Positions 23,232 to 30,777 of a stretch of DNA of 34,613 bases are shown in pieces. Made by a program: the position numbers and the translations under genes. Source of the stretch: Hominimerdicola alba (GTDB taxonomy: Bacteria; Bacillota; Clostridia; Oscillospirales; Ruminococcaceae); assembly GCF_900112155.1 (NCBI RefSeq), contig NZ_FOKQ01000036.1:1-34613 (forward strand), written 5' to 3'. The notes beneath the pieces were generated by a model that was given only the letters and a program-made list of their open reading frames with translations, was not told the origin of the DNA and made no database searches. Position 1 is the first letter of the stretch; every line of letters begins with the position of its first letter.

Positions 23232-24595
23232 TGAAGCGTGAAAATGAAGAGATGAAATTAGATCTTTCCGTGCAGGACGCAGAGCTTTTCGAGGATACCT
23301 TTGCGGGATTTGAAGAAAATGCCGAAGTCACCGATGCCGAAAAGAAGCGTGTACTTTCCTCCGTAATGAGAAAGGCAGGATTTGAGATGAACGAGATAAT
23401 CAACGAAAAACGAAAGAATATAACAGCATCAAAAACGGATGATACAGAAGTACGCAGAGGCAGGATACAGGTAAAACGCGGCGGTATCATTGCAGCCTGC
23501 ATCGCAGTTCTGACAGTTGGCGCGGTCACAGTGGGTATGCTCCATATGAACAATATCAATGCCGATATACCCGAGCCCGCAGGTCAGCCGACAGTTGAGG
23601 GTCAATCAACCGATGCTGATGATACCGACACTTCGGATGATGAGTATACCGACACTATGGATGATAACGCAGAAGAACTCCTTCCCGATCTGGTAGGCAG
23701 AAAGCTGACAGATGTACTCACAGAGTACGAAGGAAAGGTTAAAATCGGTGTAACCACCGAATACAACGATGAATACGAAGAGGGCATCATCTACGGACAG
23801 TATACTCCCGCAGGCACGCCTTTAAAGGACATCGATACTCTCACAATGATAGTCAGCAAGGGAAAGCAAAAGAGATTTATTCCGGATGTATCAGCATCAG
23901 AACGTGAAGTTGCCGAAGAAGAGCTCAAAGCAGCAGGATTCAAACCTGTTGTAAAGGAGATATTCGATGAAGAAGTCCCCGAGGGCTTTCCTATAAAGAC
24001 CTACCCCGGACCAGGAACTGAGGTTTTATTGGATAGTGAGGTAACGCTGTTTATTTCAAACGGCAAGTCAGGTGAACCCGAAACCGTGACAGTACCCGAT
24101 GTGGTAGGTATGAAAAAAGACGAGGCAATGCTGCTACTGAAAGAAACAGGTCTTTGTGTAAGGCATAAATATGTCTTGAGCAGTGCCGAAAAGGGTACTG
24201 TCGTTGAGCAGTCTGTCGAACCCGATACAACCCTGAACAAGTACGACGATATAATCATCTCTGTTTCTGATGGCGTTACTGAACCTATCAAGTTAACAGT
24301 AAGTACGCCGTTGCCCGGAGATCTGCGCGGCTCCTACCGTATTGATCTCTGTGACGGAGACGGAACGGTGAAGTATACAAAATCCATAAATGCAGATACC
24401 CTCGGAGATGTAAAAACATTCGACTTTGACCTGGAAGGCATTGGCGCTGAGAAGTTCACAATTATAATTACAAGCGTTGAAACAGACAAGTCGGTAATAT
24501 ATGGCGATTTTGCAGTAGATTTCTCTAACAAAACAGCTGATATGTCAAATACTTTAAATATAGCTGACCTGCTGGCTCTGAATCCCGCAGAATAA
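23231..24595 (+). CDS. Membrane protein with three PASTA domains, putative anti-sigma/sensor
   Basis: The 454-residue protein has a charged cytoplasmic N-terminus (about 1-84), one membrane helix (about 85-104, 'IIAACIAVLTVGAVTVGML') and an acidic Asp/Thr/Glu linker. Three PASTA repeats lie at about 150-358: 'LLPDLVGRKLTDVL', 'FIPDVSASEREVAEEELKAAGF' and 'VTVPDVVGMKKDEAMLLLKETGL', each ending in a '…VSKGK/ISNGK/VSDG' strand. A C-terminal domain (about 359-454) is unassigned. PASTA domains bind peptidoglycan fragments or beta-lactams in Ser/Thr kinases and PBPs. The overlap with the sigma gene and the membrane topology suggest it holds the sigma factor and responds to cell-wall status. That role is inference; no kinase domain is present. 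Confidence 0.88.
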   Translation: MKRENEEMKLDLSVQDAELFEDTFAGFEENAEVTDAEKKRVLSSVMRKAGFEMNEIINEKRKNITASKTDDTEVRRGRIQVKRGGIIAACIAVLTVGAVTVGMLHMNNINADIPEPAGQPTVEGQSTDADDTDTSDDEYTDTMDDNAEELLPDLVGRKLTDVLTEYEGKVKIGVTTEYNDEYEEGIIYGQYTPAGTPLKDIDTLTMIVSKGKQKRFIPDVSASEREVAEEELKAAGFKPVVKEIFDEEVPEGFPIKTYPGPGTEVLLDSEVTLFISNGKSGEPETVTVPDVVGMKKDEAMLLLKETGLCVRHKYVLSSAEKGTVVEQSVEPDTTLNKYDDIIISVSDGVTEPIKLTVSTPLPGDLRGSYRIDLCDGDGTVKYTKSINADTLGDVKTFDFDLEGIGAEKFTIIITSVETDKSVIYGDFAVDFSNKTADMSNTLNIADLLALNPAE

Positions 24596-24627
24596 TATTA
24601 TCGAACTGAGATAACAAAACGATCGGA

Positions 24628-24666
24628 AAAGCGCGTAAACGGCACCAAGCTGTTTACGCGCCTTTT
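24628..24666 (+). terminator. Terminator of the sigma/PASTA operon
   Basis: GCGCGTAAAC (24631-24640) pairs with GTTTACGCGC (24652-24661), followed by CTTTTC. Confidence 0.85.
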
Positions 24667-24705
24667 CTTGAAAATGACACGGACACGATCAATGAATTTC
24701 AGCAT

Positions 24706-24734
24706 TTGACTTAATGTTCGCGGTATGATATAAT
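24706..24734 (+). promoter_or_regulatory. Promoter of the lipoprotein gene
   Basis: TTGACT (24706-24711), 17 bases, TATAAT (24729-24734). Confidence 0.8.
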
Positions 24735-24777
24735 TGAAATATACCCTTGTAAAATGGAATCAAAAAGGAGTAAAAAA

Positions 24778-25608
24778 ATGAAAACAAAACGAATTCTTTC
24801 AGAAGCGCTTGCGGCTATAATGGCATTTGGACTTATAGGCTGCGGCAATGTTGAAAAAAACAGCAGTAACAGCAAAAGCACTGCGGCAGAACCTGCGGAA
24901 ACAGAAAGCAGTTCTGTTGCCGAAAGTGTTGAAGAACCCGAAGAAAGCAGCATGACGGTGGAAACAGAGAGCAGTTCCGTTGCCGAGACGGAAATAGTTT
25001 CCGAAGAAAGCAGTGCAGCAGAGGAAGATAGTTCTCAGCAGGACAGTCAGCCTGATAACAGCGCGGATGTGACCTCAGATGATATAGCATTCTTTGAGCA
25101 GTTCTCCGAAAAAGTATATCCCAGCGAATATGATACGGCGGTGGAATTTTTAAAAAGCGTGTTCGGTGAAACAGACAAAGTGACCGAGCTCGGAGAATTC
25201 AGGAACGCACTTGATAAGATATACCTGTCAAATCAGTTTGATTACAATGATGGTGTTTCGGTGCTGGGCGAGAAGTTTTCTTATATGAGTGTTGATTATG
25301 ACTATGATGACAAGACCATATACGCTGTGGGCTTTCACAAAAATCCTGACCTGAACACCACACAGGACAATGACCCCTCGTCTTCTGACTGCAAGGACAG
25401 CTATGACAGGCTTTATGCGCAGTTCATAGAAATGTACGGAGAACCTTCCCAAATATTCACGCCTGAGGAATATGGCTTTAACGGAGCGCTCTGGCTTGAT
25501 ACCCCCTGTGGCGAGATATGGCTTGCATGGGGAGATAAGATATTCGGCAGCCGTGAGGCAGACTGTATAATCAGCTTTTCGAGGAATGGATTAAACAGTA
25601 ACTCCTGA
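24778..25608 (+). CDS. Hypothetical Ser/Glu-rich lipoprotein
   Basis: The 276-residue protein starts MKTKRILSEALAAIMAFGLIGC, a lipoprotein signal with Cys at about residue 22. About 85 residues of low-complexity Ser/Glu/Ala ('ESSSVAE' repeats) follow, a probable flexible wall-spanning linker. The C-terminal ~170 residues are a globular domain with 'YPSEYDTAVEFLKSVFGETDKV' and 'YDRLYAQFIEMYGEPSQIF…WLAWGDKIF', of unknown family. The ATG at 24778 has AAAGGAG 7 bases upstream. Its own promoter and terminator make it a single-gene unit next to the sigma operon; whether that sigma controls it is unknown. Confidence 0.82.
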   Translation: MKTKRILSEALAAIMAFGLIGCGNVEKNSSNSKSTAAEPAETESSSVAESVEEPEESSMTVETESSSVAETEIVSEESSAAEEDSSQQDSQPDNSADVTSDDIAFFEQFSEKVYPSEYDTAVEFLKSVFGETDKVTELGEFRNALDKIYLSNQFDYNDGVSVLGEKFSYMSVDYDYDDKTIYAVGFHKNPDLNTTQDNDPSSSDCKDSYDRLYAQFIEMYGEPSQIFTPEEYGFNGALWLDTPCGEIWLAWGDKIFGSREADCIISFSRNGLNSNS

Positions 25609-25631
25609 TGATCTATCAATAACAAAAAATT

Positions 25632-25664
25632 GAGGTGCGCCCAGACGGACGTACCTCATTTCTT
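25632..25664. terminator. Bidirectional terminator between convergent genes
   Basis: GAGGTGCG / CGTACCTC (one G-U pair) is flanked by AAAAAATT on the left and ATTTCTTTTT on the right, so it can serve both strands. Confidence 0.75.
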
Positions 25665-25690
25665 TTTGATGTGATACTCATTACAGATTA

Positions 25691-26155
25691 TTACTTCTTG
25701 GGCGGATTCTCTTCAAGATAGCGGTCAAGTATCTCTGCCGCTGTTTTGACGAACTTCGCGCATGGTCTTACTTTGTAGTATTGCTCGGTGCGTTTTTCGG
25801 GAGTTGGCGTACTTGTTACCGCCAGACCTTTCAAAAGGTCACGGCAGAGGATAGTATCATGCTCCTTGCGGAATTCGTCTGCGAGATACTGTATACGCTT
25901 GTAATGTTCGGATTTCAGCTTATCATCCAGTTCGGTGCCCTCACCGTAAAGGATACCTGCCACCATGAACATTGCCGAACAGGTGCCGCAGACTTCTCTC
26001 ATTCTTCCCATACCGCCACCAAAGGACGATGACAGCCTTTTGGCAAGCTCCTCGTCCATACCTGTAACATCGGAAAACGCAGCAAAAACAGCCTGTGCGC
26101 AATTACATCCCTGGGTAAAAAGACTGACCGCCTTTTCAGTATGATCGTACTTCAT
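25691..26155 (-). CDS. C_GCAxxG_C_C family protein (putative redox/metal protein)
   Basis: The 154-residue protein shows the family's cysteine signature: 'GCNCAQAVF' (C17, C19), a Gly-rich 'SSFGGGMGRMREVCGTCSAMF' (C56, C59), later 'ILCRDLL' and 'RPCAKFV'. The family is common in anaerobes beside metal-related genes; it is thought to be redox-active or metal-binding, but the biochemistry is unsettled. It overlaps the preceding DUF134-NifX gene by one base (TGATG), so both are translated from one message. Confidence 0.9.
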   Translation of the reverse strand: MKYDHTEKAVSLFTQGCNCAQAVFAAFSDVTGMDEELAKRLSSSFGGGMGRMREVCGTCSAMFMVAGILYGEGTELDDKLKSEHYKRIQYLADEFRKEHDTILCRDLLKGLAVTSTPTPEKRTEQYYKVRPCAKFVKTAAEILDRYLEENPPKK

Positions 26156-26868
26156 CAGTGACCACCACAGCTGTGAGTTCCGCAGGAATGATCCTCGCCG
26201 TGATCATGGTGATGATCGCAGGTGGGATTCTCATTCTGAACCAGTGTATTTGCAAGGAATGAAGCAACCGCATCATCTGCACTACCCATATTGCCGCCGT
26301 AAAGAGCGATGCCAGCCTCCTGCATAGCCATCTGCGCTCCCCCGCCGATACCTCCGCATATCAGAACATCTGCCTGAGCATTTTTCAGGAATCCTGCAAG
26401 CGCACCATGTCCTGCGCCCATTGTTCCGACTACCTGTTCACTGATGATCTTTCCGTCAGCAACATCATAAAGCTTGAACTGCTCAGTTCTGCCAAAATGC
26501 TGGAAAATCTGTCCGTTTTCGTATGTTACTGCTATCCTCATAATAGCGCTTCCTTTCCGTGTGATCTCCTCCGAGACCCTGTTATCAAGAGTATAGTTTC
26601 CGCCTGAAATGACGATGCGTCTGCCCTCGACCAGAGCCTGAGCCAGCTTTTTTCGAGCGGTGTCGTATATCGCCGTGACAGTGGTTCTCGCCACGTTCAT
26701 CTCATTAGCGCACTGTTCCTGAGTCTTTGACTGATAGTCGATAAGACGTATGGTCTCAAACTCGTCCAGCGACATAATCACCGTATCATTTGCCTTATCC
26801 TGATCGGGCGCAAAGCTCCAGTAATCGGGATAACAGCAGATACGGCGTGATTTCTGCGGTCTTGGCAT
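26155..26868 (-). CDS. DUF134 DNA-binding / NifX-like (dinitrogenase Fe-Mo cofactor) fusion with His-rich tail
   Basis: The 237-residue protein has three parts. Residues 1-95 are DUF134: 'MPRPQKSRRICCYPDYWSFAP', then a sigma-like helix-turn-helix 'MSLDEFETIRLIDYQSKTQEQCANEMNVARTTVTAIYDTARKKLA'. From about residue 110 is a NifB/NifX-type domain ('MRIAVTYENGQIFQHFGRTEQFKLYDV', 'GHGALAGFL', 'VLICGGIGGGAQMAMQEAGI'). The last 20 residues are His/Cys-rich ('CDHHHDHGEDHSCGTHSCGGH'), a metal-binding tail. It is probably a transcription factor sensing a metal or an iron-sulfur species. It sits behind a promoter flanked by two inverted operator arms, divergent from the CHR transporter, consistent with autoregulation. 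ATG with AAGGAG upstream. Confidence 0.92.
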   Translation of the reverse strand: MPRPQKSRRICCYPDYWSFAPDQDKANDTVIMSLDEFETIRLIDYQSKTQEQCANEMNVARTTVTAIYDTARKKLAQALVEGRRIVISGGNYTLDNRVSEEITRKGSAIMRIAVTYENGQIFQHFGRTEQFKLYDVADGKIISEQVVGTMGAGHGALAGFLKNAQADVLICGGIGGGAQMAMQEAGIALYGGNMGSADDAVASFLANTLVQNENPTCDHHHDHGEDHSCGTHSCGGH

Positions 26869-26884
26869 ATTCGCATCTCCTTTC

Positions 26885-26924
26885 TGACATATGTCGATTA
26901 TAACACATTTATCGACTTATGTCA
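26885..26924. promoter_or_regulatory. Operator arms around the DUF134-NifX promoter
   Basis: TGACATATGTCGAT (26885-26898) and ATCGACTTATGTCA (26911-26924) are inverted copies with one mismatch, 12 bases apart. The left arm contains the perfect palindrome GACATATGTC. One arm overlaps the -35 box, the other the start point of the minus-strand promoter, as expected for a repressor. Confidence 0.8.
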
Positions 26925-26925
26925 A
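26897..26925 (-). promoter_or_regulatory. Consensus promoter of the DUF134-NifX operon
   Basis: On the minus strand, TTGACA (26925-26920), 17 bases, TATAAT (26902-26897). Confidence 0.85.
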
Positions 26926-26949
26926 GAATAATCTTAGCATTATCTGACA

Positions 26950-26978
26950 TTGACGGATCAGGCTTCATTTGGTATAAT
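26950..26978 (+). promoter_or_regulatory. Promoter of the chromate-type transporter pair
   Basis: TTGACG (26950-26955), 17 bases, TATAAT (26973-26978), with a leader of about 15 bases. A half-site TGACAT lies at 26945-26950. Confidence 0.8.
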
Positions 26979-26998
26979 TTCTTTGTAGGAGTGATACT

Positions 26999-27562
26999 GT
27001 GAATAAGAATCTTGACCTGTTCCTGACCTTTATGAAGATCGGGGCATTTACATTCGGCGGCGGTTATGCCATGATACCGCTGATACAGAAAGAAGTATGT
27101 GAAAACAAAAAATGGCTGAACGAAAAGGATATAACGGATATCGTGGCTATCTCCGAATCCACCCCGGGACCTATCGCTATCAATGCCGCAACATTCGTCG
27201 GATATAAGACATCGGGCTTTCTTGGAGCGTGTCTGGCTACCCTTGGAGTTGTTCTTCCGTCCTTCCTTATCATATCCCTTATCTCCCTGATACTGACCCG
27301 GTTTCAGAGCATCAGAGCAGTAAAATACGCTTTTATGGGCATCAGGGCAGCGGTGCTTGCGCTGATATTAAAAGCCCTGTGGATGATGTTCAGATCGGTG
27401 CAGAAGAAAAAGAAAACAATTTCATATGTTATCATGGGACTTTCACTTATCCTGACCGCATTCCTGAGAATAGATGCCGTATTTGTCATCATCGGCTGTG
27501 GTTTATTCGGGCTGATATGGTCATTCCTGAACAGAAAGGAGCAGAACAATGGCACTGATTGA
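26999..27562 (+). CDS. Chromate transporter (CHR family), first half-size subunit
   Basis: The 187-residue membrane protein has 5-6 hydrophobic segments. Family motifs are 'FMKIGAFTFGGGYAMIPLIQKEV', 'ISESTPGPIAINAATFVG' and 'GACLATLGVVLPSFLII'. Half-size CHR proteins work as pairs of homologous subunits with opposite topology. Known members export chromate, but many anaerobe copies probably carry another anion. GTG start with AGGAG 7 bases upstream. The next gene starts 14 bases before its stop. Confidence 0.94.
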   Translation: MNKNLDLFLTFMKIGAFTFGGGYAMIPLIQKEVCENKKWLNEKDITDIVAISESTPGPIAINAATFVGYKTSGFLGACLATLGVVLPSFLIISLISLILTRFQSIRAVKYAFMGIRAAVLALILKALWMMFRSVQKKKKTISYVIMGLSLILTAFLRIDAVFVIIGCGLFGLIWSFLNRKEQNNGTD

Positions 27563-28115
27563 GCTGTTTCTCGCCTTTCTGATAATCGGCGCCTTCACCT
27601 TTGGCGGCGGTTACGCAATGATCGCCATGATACAGTCAGAAGCTGAACGTCACGGCTGGCTGACGCAGGAAGAACTTGTGGATTTTGTCGCACTGAGCGA
27701 AAGCACCCCCGGTCCCCTTGCTGTAAATATGGCGACTTTTGTAGGTATCAGAACAGGCGGGATCCTCGGAGCGATAATCGCTACCCTCGGCATAGTTCTG
27801 CCATCCTTTATCATTATACTCATAATCGCAAAGTGTTTTGAAAAGTACAAAAAAAGCAAAGCGGTAGGCGGTATAATGTCTGGCTTGAAGCCTGCTGTTG
27901 TAGGTATGATCGGAGCCGCATTCATCTCCGTTGCGAGAACAGTTTTCTTCCCATCGGGTATCAGATTATCAGCATTTTCTTCAGCAAGCTTCTGGCTGTT
28001 TCTCGGATTATTTGCCGTTACAACCGTGCTTGCATTCAAAAAAGTTCACCCCATCAAGATCATTCTGCTGTCTGCGGTTATAGGGATAGGCGCAGGGTAC
28101 AGATTGAACCTATAA
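27549..28115 (+). CDS. Chromate transporter (CHR family), second half-size subunit
   Basis: The 188-residue partner of the preceding subunit repeats the signature 'FLIIGAFTFGGGYAMIAMIQSEA', 'LSESTPGPLAVNMATFVG', 'GAIIATLGIVLPSFIIIL'. The 14-base overlap with the upstream gene implies coupled synthesis at equal levels. The two proteins clearly arose by duplication. They face the DUF134-NifX regulator across a shared operator region, so expression likely depends on that regulator's signal. Confidence 0.94.
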   Translation: MALIELFLAFLIIGAFTFGGGYAMIAMIQSEAERHGWLTQEELVDFVALSESTPGPLAVNMATFVGIRTGGILGAIIATLGIVLPSFIIILIIAKCFEKYKKSKAVGGIMSGLKPAVVGMIGAAFISVARTVFFPSGIRLSAFSSASFWLFLGLFAVTTVLAFKKVHPIKIILLSAVIGIGAGYRLNL

Positions 28116-28165
28116 AGAAACGGCAAAGCTGTTCGGTACAGAAATTCAGATCTGACTTTATACAC

Positions 28166-28199
28166 GAGGTGGCTTCATTACAGTCACCTTTCTTTTTCT
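28166..28199 (+). terminator. Terminator of the transporter operon
   Basis: AGGTGGCT / AGTCACCT (one G-U pair) around a short loop, followed by TTCTTTTTC. Confidence 0.65.
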
Positions 28200-28219
28200 C
28201 GTGATCCTCATTCTGCCAA

Positions 28220-28249
28220 TTGACAATCCTCATATAAATATAGTATAAT
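28220..28249 (+). promoter_or_regulatory. Promoter of the HD-domain gene
   Basis: TTGACA (28220-28225), 18 bases, TATAAT (28244-28249). Confidence 0.7.
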
Positions 28250-28307
28250 AATATATAAAGCTAAATCTGATACAATAATATTTCTACAAAGGAGTTGATC
28301 TGAAGCT

Positions 28308-29003
28308 GTGTGGATGAATAATGCTCAGGAAAATGCGGAGAGATTTCCGCTGTTCAACAAGATAAAACAGGATCACGATATCAGCGTGTATATAAAAGCA
28401 CAAAACCAATCGATGCAGGCTATGGGTTATACCGAGCATAGCTTTGCTCACATCGGTGTTGTTGCCGACCGTGTGGGATACATCCTTGAAACATTGGGAC
28501 TAGACGACCACACGATAGACCTCGCATTAACGGCAGCCTGGATGCATGATCTCGGAAACGTCATAAACCGTGAGGATCACAGTCAGTCGGGCGCTATGAT
28601 GACCTTTTATCTGCTGGATAAAATGGGTATCCCCGCTGAGGATATAGCTCCTATAATACAGGCGATCGGCAACCACGACGAAGGCAGCGGTGTTCCCGTA
28701 AGCAAGATAGCCGCGGCACTTATCCTGGCAGATAAATCCGATGTCAGAAGAAGCCGTGTTCAGGATGATGACAAAAGAAATTATGATATCCATGACAGGG
28801 TGAACTATTCTGTAAAGTCTTCCAAGCTGAAGATCAATCAGGATCATACAGCCATCAAGCTGAAGCTCGATATCGATACAAGATACGGCGAAATAGGCGA
28901 ATATTTTGAGATATTCATGGAGCGTATGCTGCTATGCCGCAAAGCCGCAGGCTTTCTTGATCTTGAATTTCACCTGATAATAAACGAGCAGACATTGATG
29001 TAG
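28308..29003 (+). CDS. HD-domain phosphohydrolase
   Basis: The 231-residue soluble protein has the HD superfamily metal ligands: 'YTEHSFAHIGVVADRV' (His), 'AAWMHDLGN' (HD pair), 'REDHSQSGAMM', 'IIQAIGNHDEGSG' and 'ALILADKSDVRRSRV' (Asp). Such enzymes hydrolyse phosphomonoesters, nucleotides or cyclic dinucleotides; the substrate here cannot be told. The C-terminal ~80 residues are unique ('VNYSVKSSKLKINQDHTAIKLKLDID'). The start is uncertain: GTG at 28308 lies 13 bases after GGAG, unusually far; an ATG two codons later is also in frame. It is monocistronic. Confidence 0.85.
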   Translation: MWMNNAQENAERFPLFNKIKQDHDISVYIKAQNQSMQAMGYTEHSFAHIGVVADRVGYILETLGLDDHTIDLALTAAWMHDLGNVINREDHSQSGAMMTFYLLDKMGIPAEDIAPIIQAIGNHDEGSGVPVSKIAAALILADKSDVRRSRVQDDDKRNYDIHDRVNYSVKSSKLKINQDHTAIKLKLDIDTRYGEIGEYFEIFMERMLLCRKAAGFLDLEFHLIINEQTLM

Positions 29004-29081
29004 AATACTGCTCCCACATTTGCGGACTGCTTTGACCCCAAATGCATATGGTCAAGAACAGAAGTGAAAAGTAAATATCAC

Positions 29082-29112
29082 AAAATGACCTCTGCAAAAC
29101 AGAGGTCATTTT
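29082..29112. terminator. Bidirectional terminator between HD and SH3 genes
   Basis: AAAATGACCTCTG / CAGAGGTCATTTT, a perfect 13-bp stem with a 5-base loop, lies between convergent genes. Confidence 0.8.
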
Positions 29113-29126
29113 GTGTGTCAGATTAT

Positions 29127-29483
29127 TCAGTCAAAATCAAGATAAACTTCAGCATACTGAGCGTTGTTGAGGAATATCCAGCCGTTATATGTTTTTTTGC
29201 CAGTCTTATATGTTACGTAAGCCCAGCCATTGTCTGACAGTTTAGTGGTAGTTACCCATGTTCCGTAAGGAATAGCGGTGATCTTAGCGTAGTTGGTACC
29301 TGCACCCTTACGCATATTCAAGCCGCTCTTAGCCTTTATCAGAGTAGGTGAATTGTAACCTTCCCATACCTGATAAGCAGATGCAGTTATAGGCTGTGAA
29401 ACAACACAAGCTGTACCTGTTGCAGCACCGAACATAAGCAGAGAAACTGCTACACTCAAAACTCTTTTCTTAAAATTAACCAT
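29127..29483 (-). CDS. Secreted SH3-domain protein
   Basis: The 118-residue protein has a signal peptide (MVNFKKRVLSVAVSLLMFGAATGTA, cleavage near 'ASA' at about residue 36). One bacterial SH3 (SH3b) domain follows: 'LIKAKSGLNMRKGAGTNYAKITAIPYGTWVTTTKLSDNGWAYVTY' and 'GWIFLNNAQY'. SH3b domains bind cell-wall peptides. No catalytic domain is attached, so it is a free wall-binding module. AGGAGG lies 7 bases before the ATG, and a good promoter is upstream. Confidence 0.92.
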   Translation of the reverse strand: MVNFKKRVLSVAVSLLMFGAATGTACVVSQPITASAYQVWEGYNSPTLIKAKSGLNMRKGAGTNYAKITAIPYGTWVTTTKLSDNGWAYVTYKTGKKTYNGWIFLNNAQYAEVYLDFD

Positions 29484-29513
29484 GATAAAACCTCCTATTT
29501 CGGGTTACAAGTT

Positions 29514-29542
29514 ATTATATTCCATATTCATGCAGAATGCAA
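29514..29542 (-). promoter_or_regulatory. Promoter of the SH3 protein gene
   Basis: On the minus strand, TTGCAT (29542-29537), 17 bases, TATAAT (29519-29514). Confidence 0.7.
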
Positions 29543-29593
29543 AATATCGAATTAATCGAATAAGCTTTCACCGCTGCGATAAAAAAATAAAAA

Positions 29594-29672
29594 CATGGCT
29601 TTTTTCGGGAATTTTTTTTACTGAAGACCTAATGCAGTAAAATGTTTCCCAAACTAAAGCAAACTATCACCC
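29594..29672. repeat. Diverged direct repeat, copy A
   Basis: It resembles 30916-31001 in the same orientation. Shared blocks include GCTTTTTTCGGG (copy B one T shorter), CAGTAAAATGTT, CCC-AACTAAAGCA and ATCACCC. The two copies flank the triple-cystatin gene. Confidence 0.6.
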
Positions 29673-29734
29673 TGATCTGTGACATAAAGCCATAGATCAG
29701 GGGACATTTACATTTTCAGCTTATATCTTAAAAC

Positions 29735-30643
29735 TTAAAGGACAACAGGTTCGGTATTGATTATCTTGCAGTTGCCGTTAAGATCCTCATATACTGTCAC
29801 AAGTGTAAGTGAAGGTATGGGATCTGGAACAACTATCTTGCTTTCACAGAGGATAAGATAATTCTTGCCTGATACTATCTGGCAGCCAAGATAAGCGATA
29901 GGCTCATAGTCTACGCCATAGAGATCCTTTGTAGCCTTTTCAAAAGCGTTCTTTGCTTCGGGGTTGCTGTCAAGATCTGTTGCACCGTCATTGGCAATAA
30001 ATCCGCCGGGTACAGGAGTACCGATGATCTCTTTGATATCTGTGATAACTGCGTTGCCCTGAGTATCTTCGTATACATAAACCAGCTTCATAGTGGGCTT
30101 GGGATCAAGTGTAACAGGAGTTATCCTGCAGAGGATGCAGTAATTCTTTCCTGCAACTATCTGTGTGCCAAGCAGTGCGATAGGCTCGTATTTTGCACCA
30201 ACCATGCCTGCTGTAGCCTTTTCGATGGCTGCGCAAGCCTCGGGATGCTTATCTATGCTCGGTTCAAGTGCGATATTCCAGCCGCCGAGAACAGGTGCAG
30301 CATTTGCATTACAGGTGCAGTTTGCAGCAAATACGGGGTAATCGGTACCCAGTACATCTCTTACGCCTGTAATGGTTGCATTGCCGTTCAGATCTTCATA
30401 TACTATAACTATTTTAAGAGTAGTTGTGGGGTCAAGGGTTGCAGGGGTAGCTTTACAGAGTATTGCGTAATTCTTTCCCGAAACTATCTGTGTTGCCAGC
30501 AGAGCCACAGGTGTGAACTTTACGCCTACATATCCTGCCGTAGCCTTTTCAAAGGCTGCCAGCGCATCGGGATGTTTTTCGATGGCGGTATCTCCCTCAG
30601 TGATGATCCATCCGCCCATAAGTGTTTTGTTTTCAGTGCTCAT
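29735..30643 (-). CDS. Cytoplasmic protein with three tandem cystatin-like domains
   Basis: The 302-residue protein consists of three repeats of about 95-110 residues. Each opens with 'GGW' or 'GGF' (residues 10-12, 120-122, 213-215), continues with a helix 'KHP[DE]A..A.EKAT', and contains 'QIV[SA]GKNY' (52-59, 161-168, 255-262), the QxVxG loop of cystatin cysteine-protease inhibitors. A 'LK[IL]V.VYED..GN..IT' strand pair follows. The conserved Gly and QxVxG are the two main protease-contact elements in cystatins (established knowledge). No signal peptide or membrane segment is visible, so it should act inside the cell unless exported unconventionally. The ATG at 30643 has GGGAGG 7 bases upstream; an earlier in-frame start is less likely. 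A consensus promoter precedes it. Function as a protease inhibitor is inference. Confidence 0.75.
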   Translation of the reverse strand: MSTENKTLMGGWIITEGDTAIEKHPDALAAFEKATAGYVGVKFTPVALLATQIVSGKNYAILCKATPATLDPTTTLKIVIVYEDLNGNATITGVRDVLGTDYPVFAANCTCNANAAPVLGGWNIALEPSIDKHPEACAAIEKATAGMVGAKYEPIALLGTQIVAGKNYCILCRITPVTLDPKPTMKLVYVYEDTQGNAVITDIKEIIGTPVPGGFIANDGATDLDSNPEAKNAFEKATKDLYGVDYEPIAYLGCQIVSGKNYLILCESKIVVPDPIPSLTLVTVYEDLNGNCKIINTEPVVL

Positions 30644-30748
30644 GATAAATCCTCCCATATCAGTAATAAATAATTATGTAACATACAGTCTTAAAATGAA
30701 GTGTTACTAATTATTTTTAAATATTAATTTCACATCGATGTTATATAT

Positions 30749-30777
30749 ATTATACATTAAACTCAACAAGTTGTCAA
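30749..30777 (-). promoter_or_regulatory. Consensus promoter of the triple-cystatin gene
   Basis: On the minus strand, TTGACA (30777-30772), 17 bases, TATAAT (30754-30749), leaving a leader of about 100 bases. High expression is suggested. Confidence 0.85.

Noticed and set aside
29670-29702. Hairpin CCCTGATCT / AGATCAGGG considered as terminator of the cystatin gene
   Set aside because: The stem is real but neither side has a T-run, so a terminator call is not supported.
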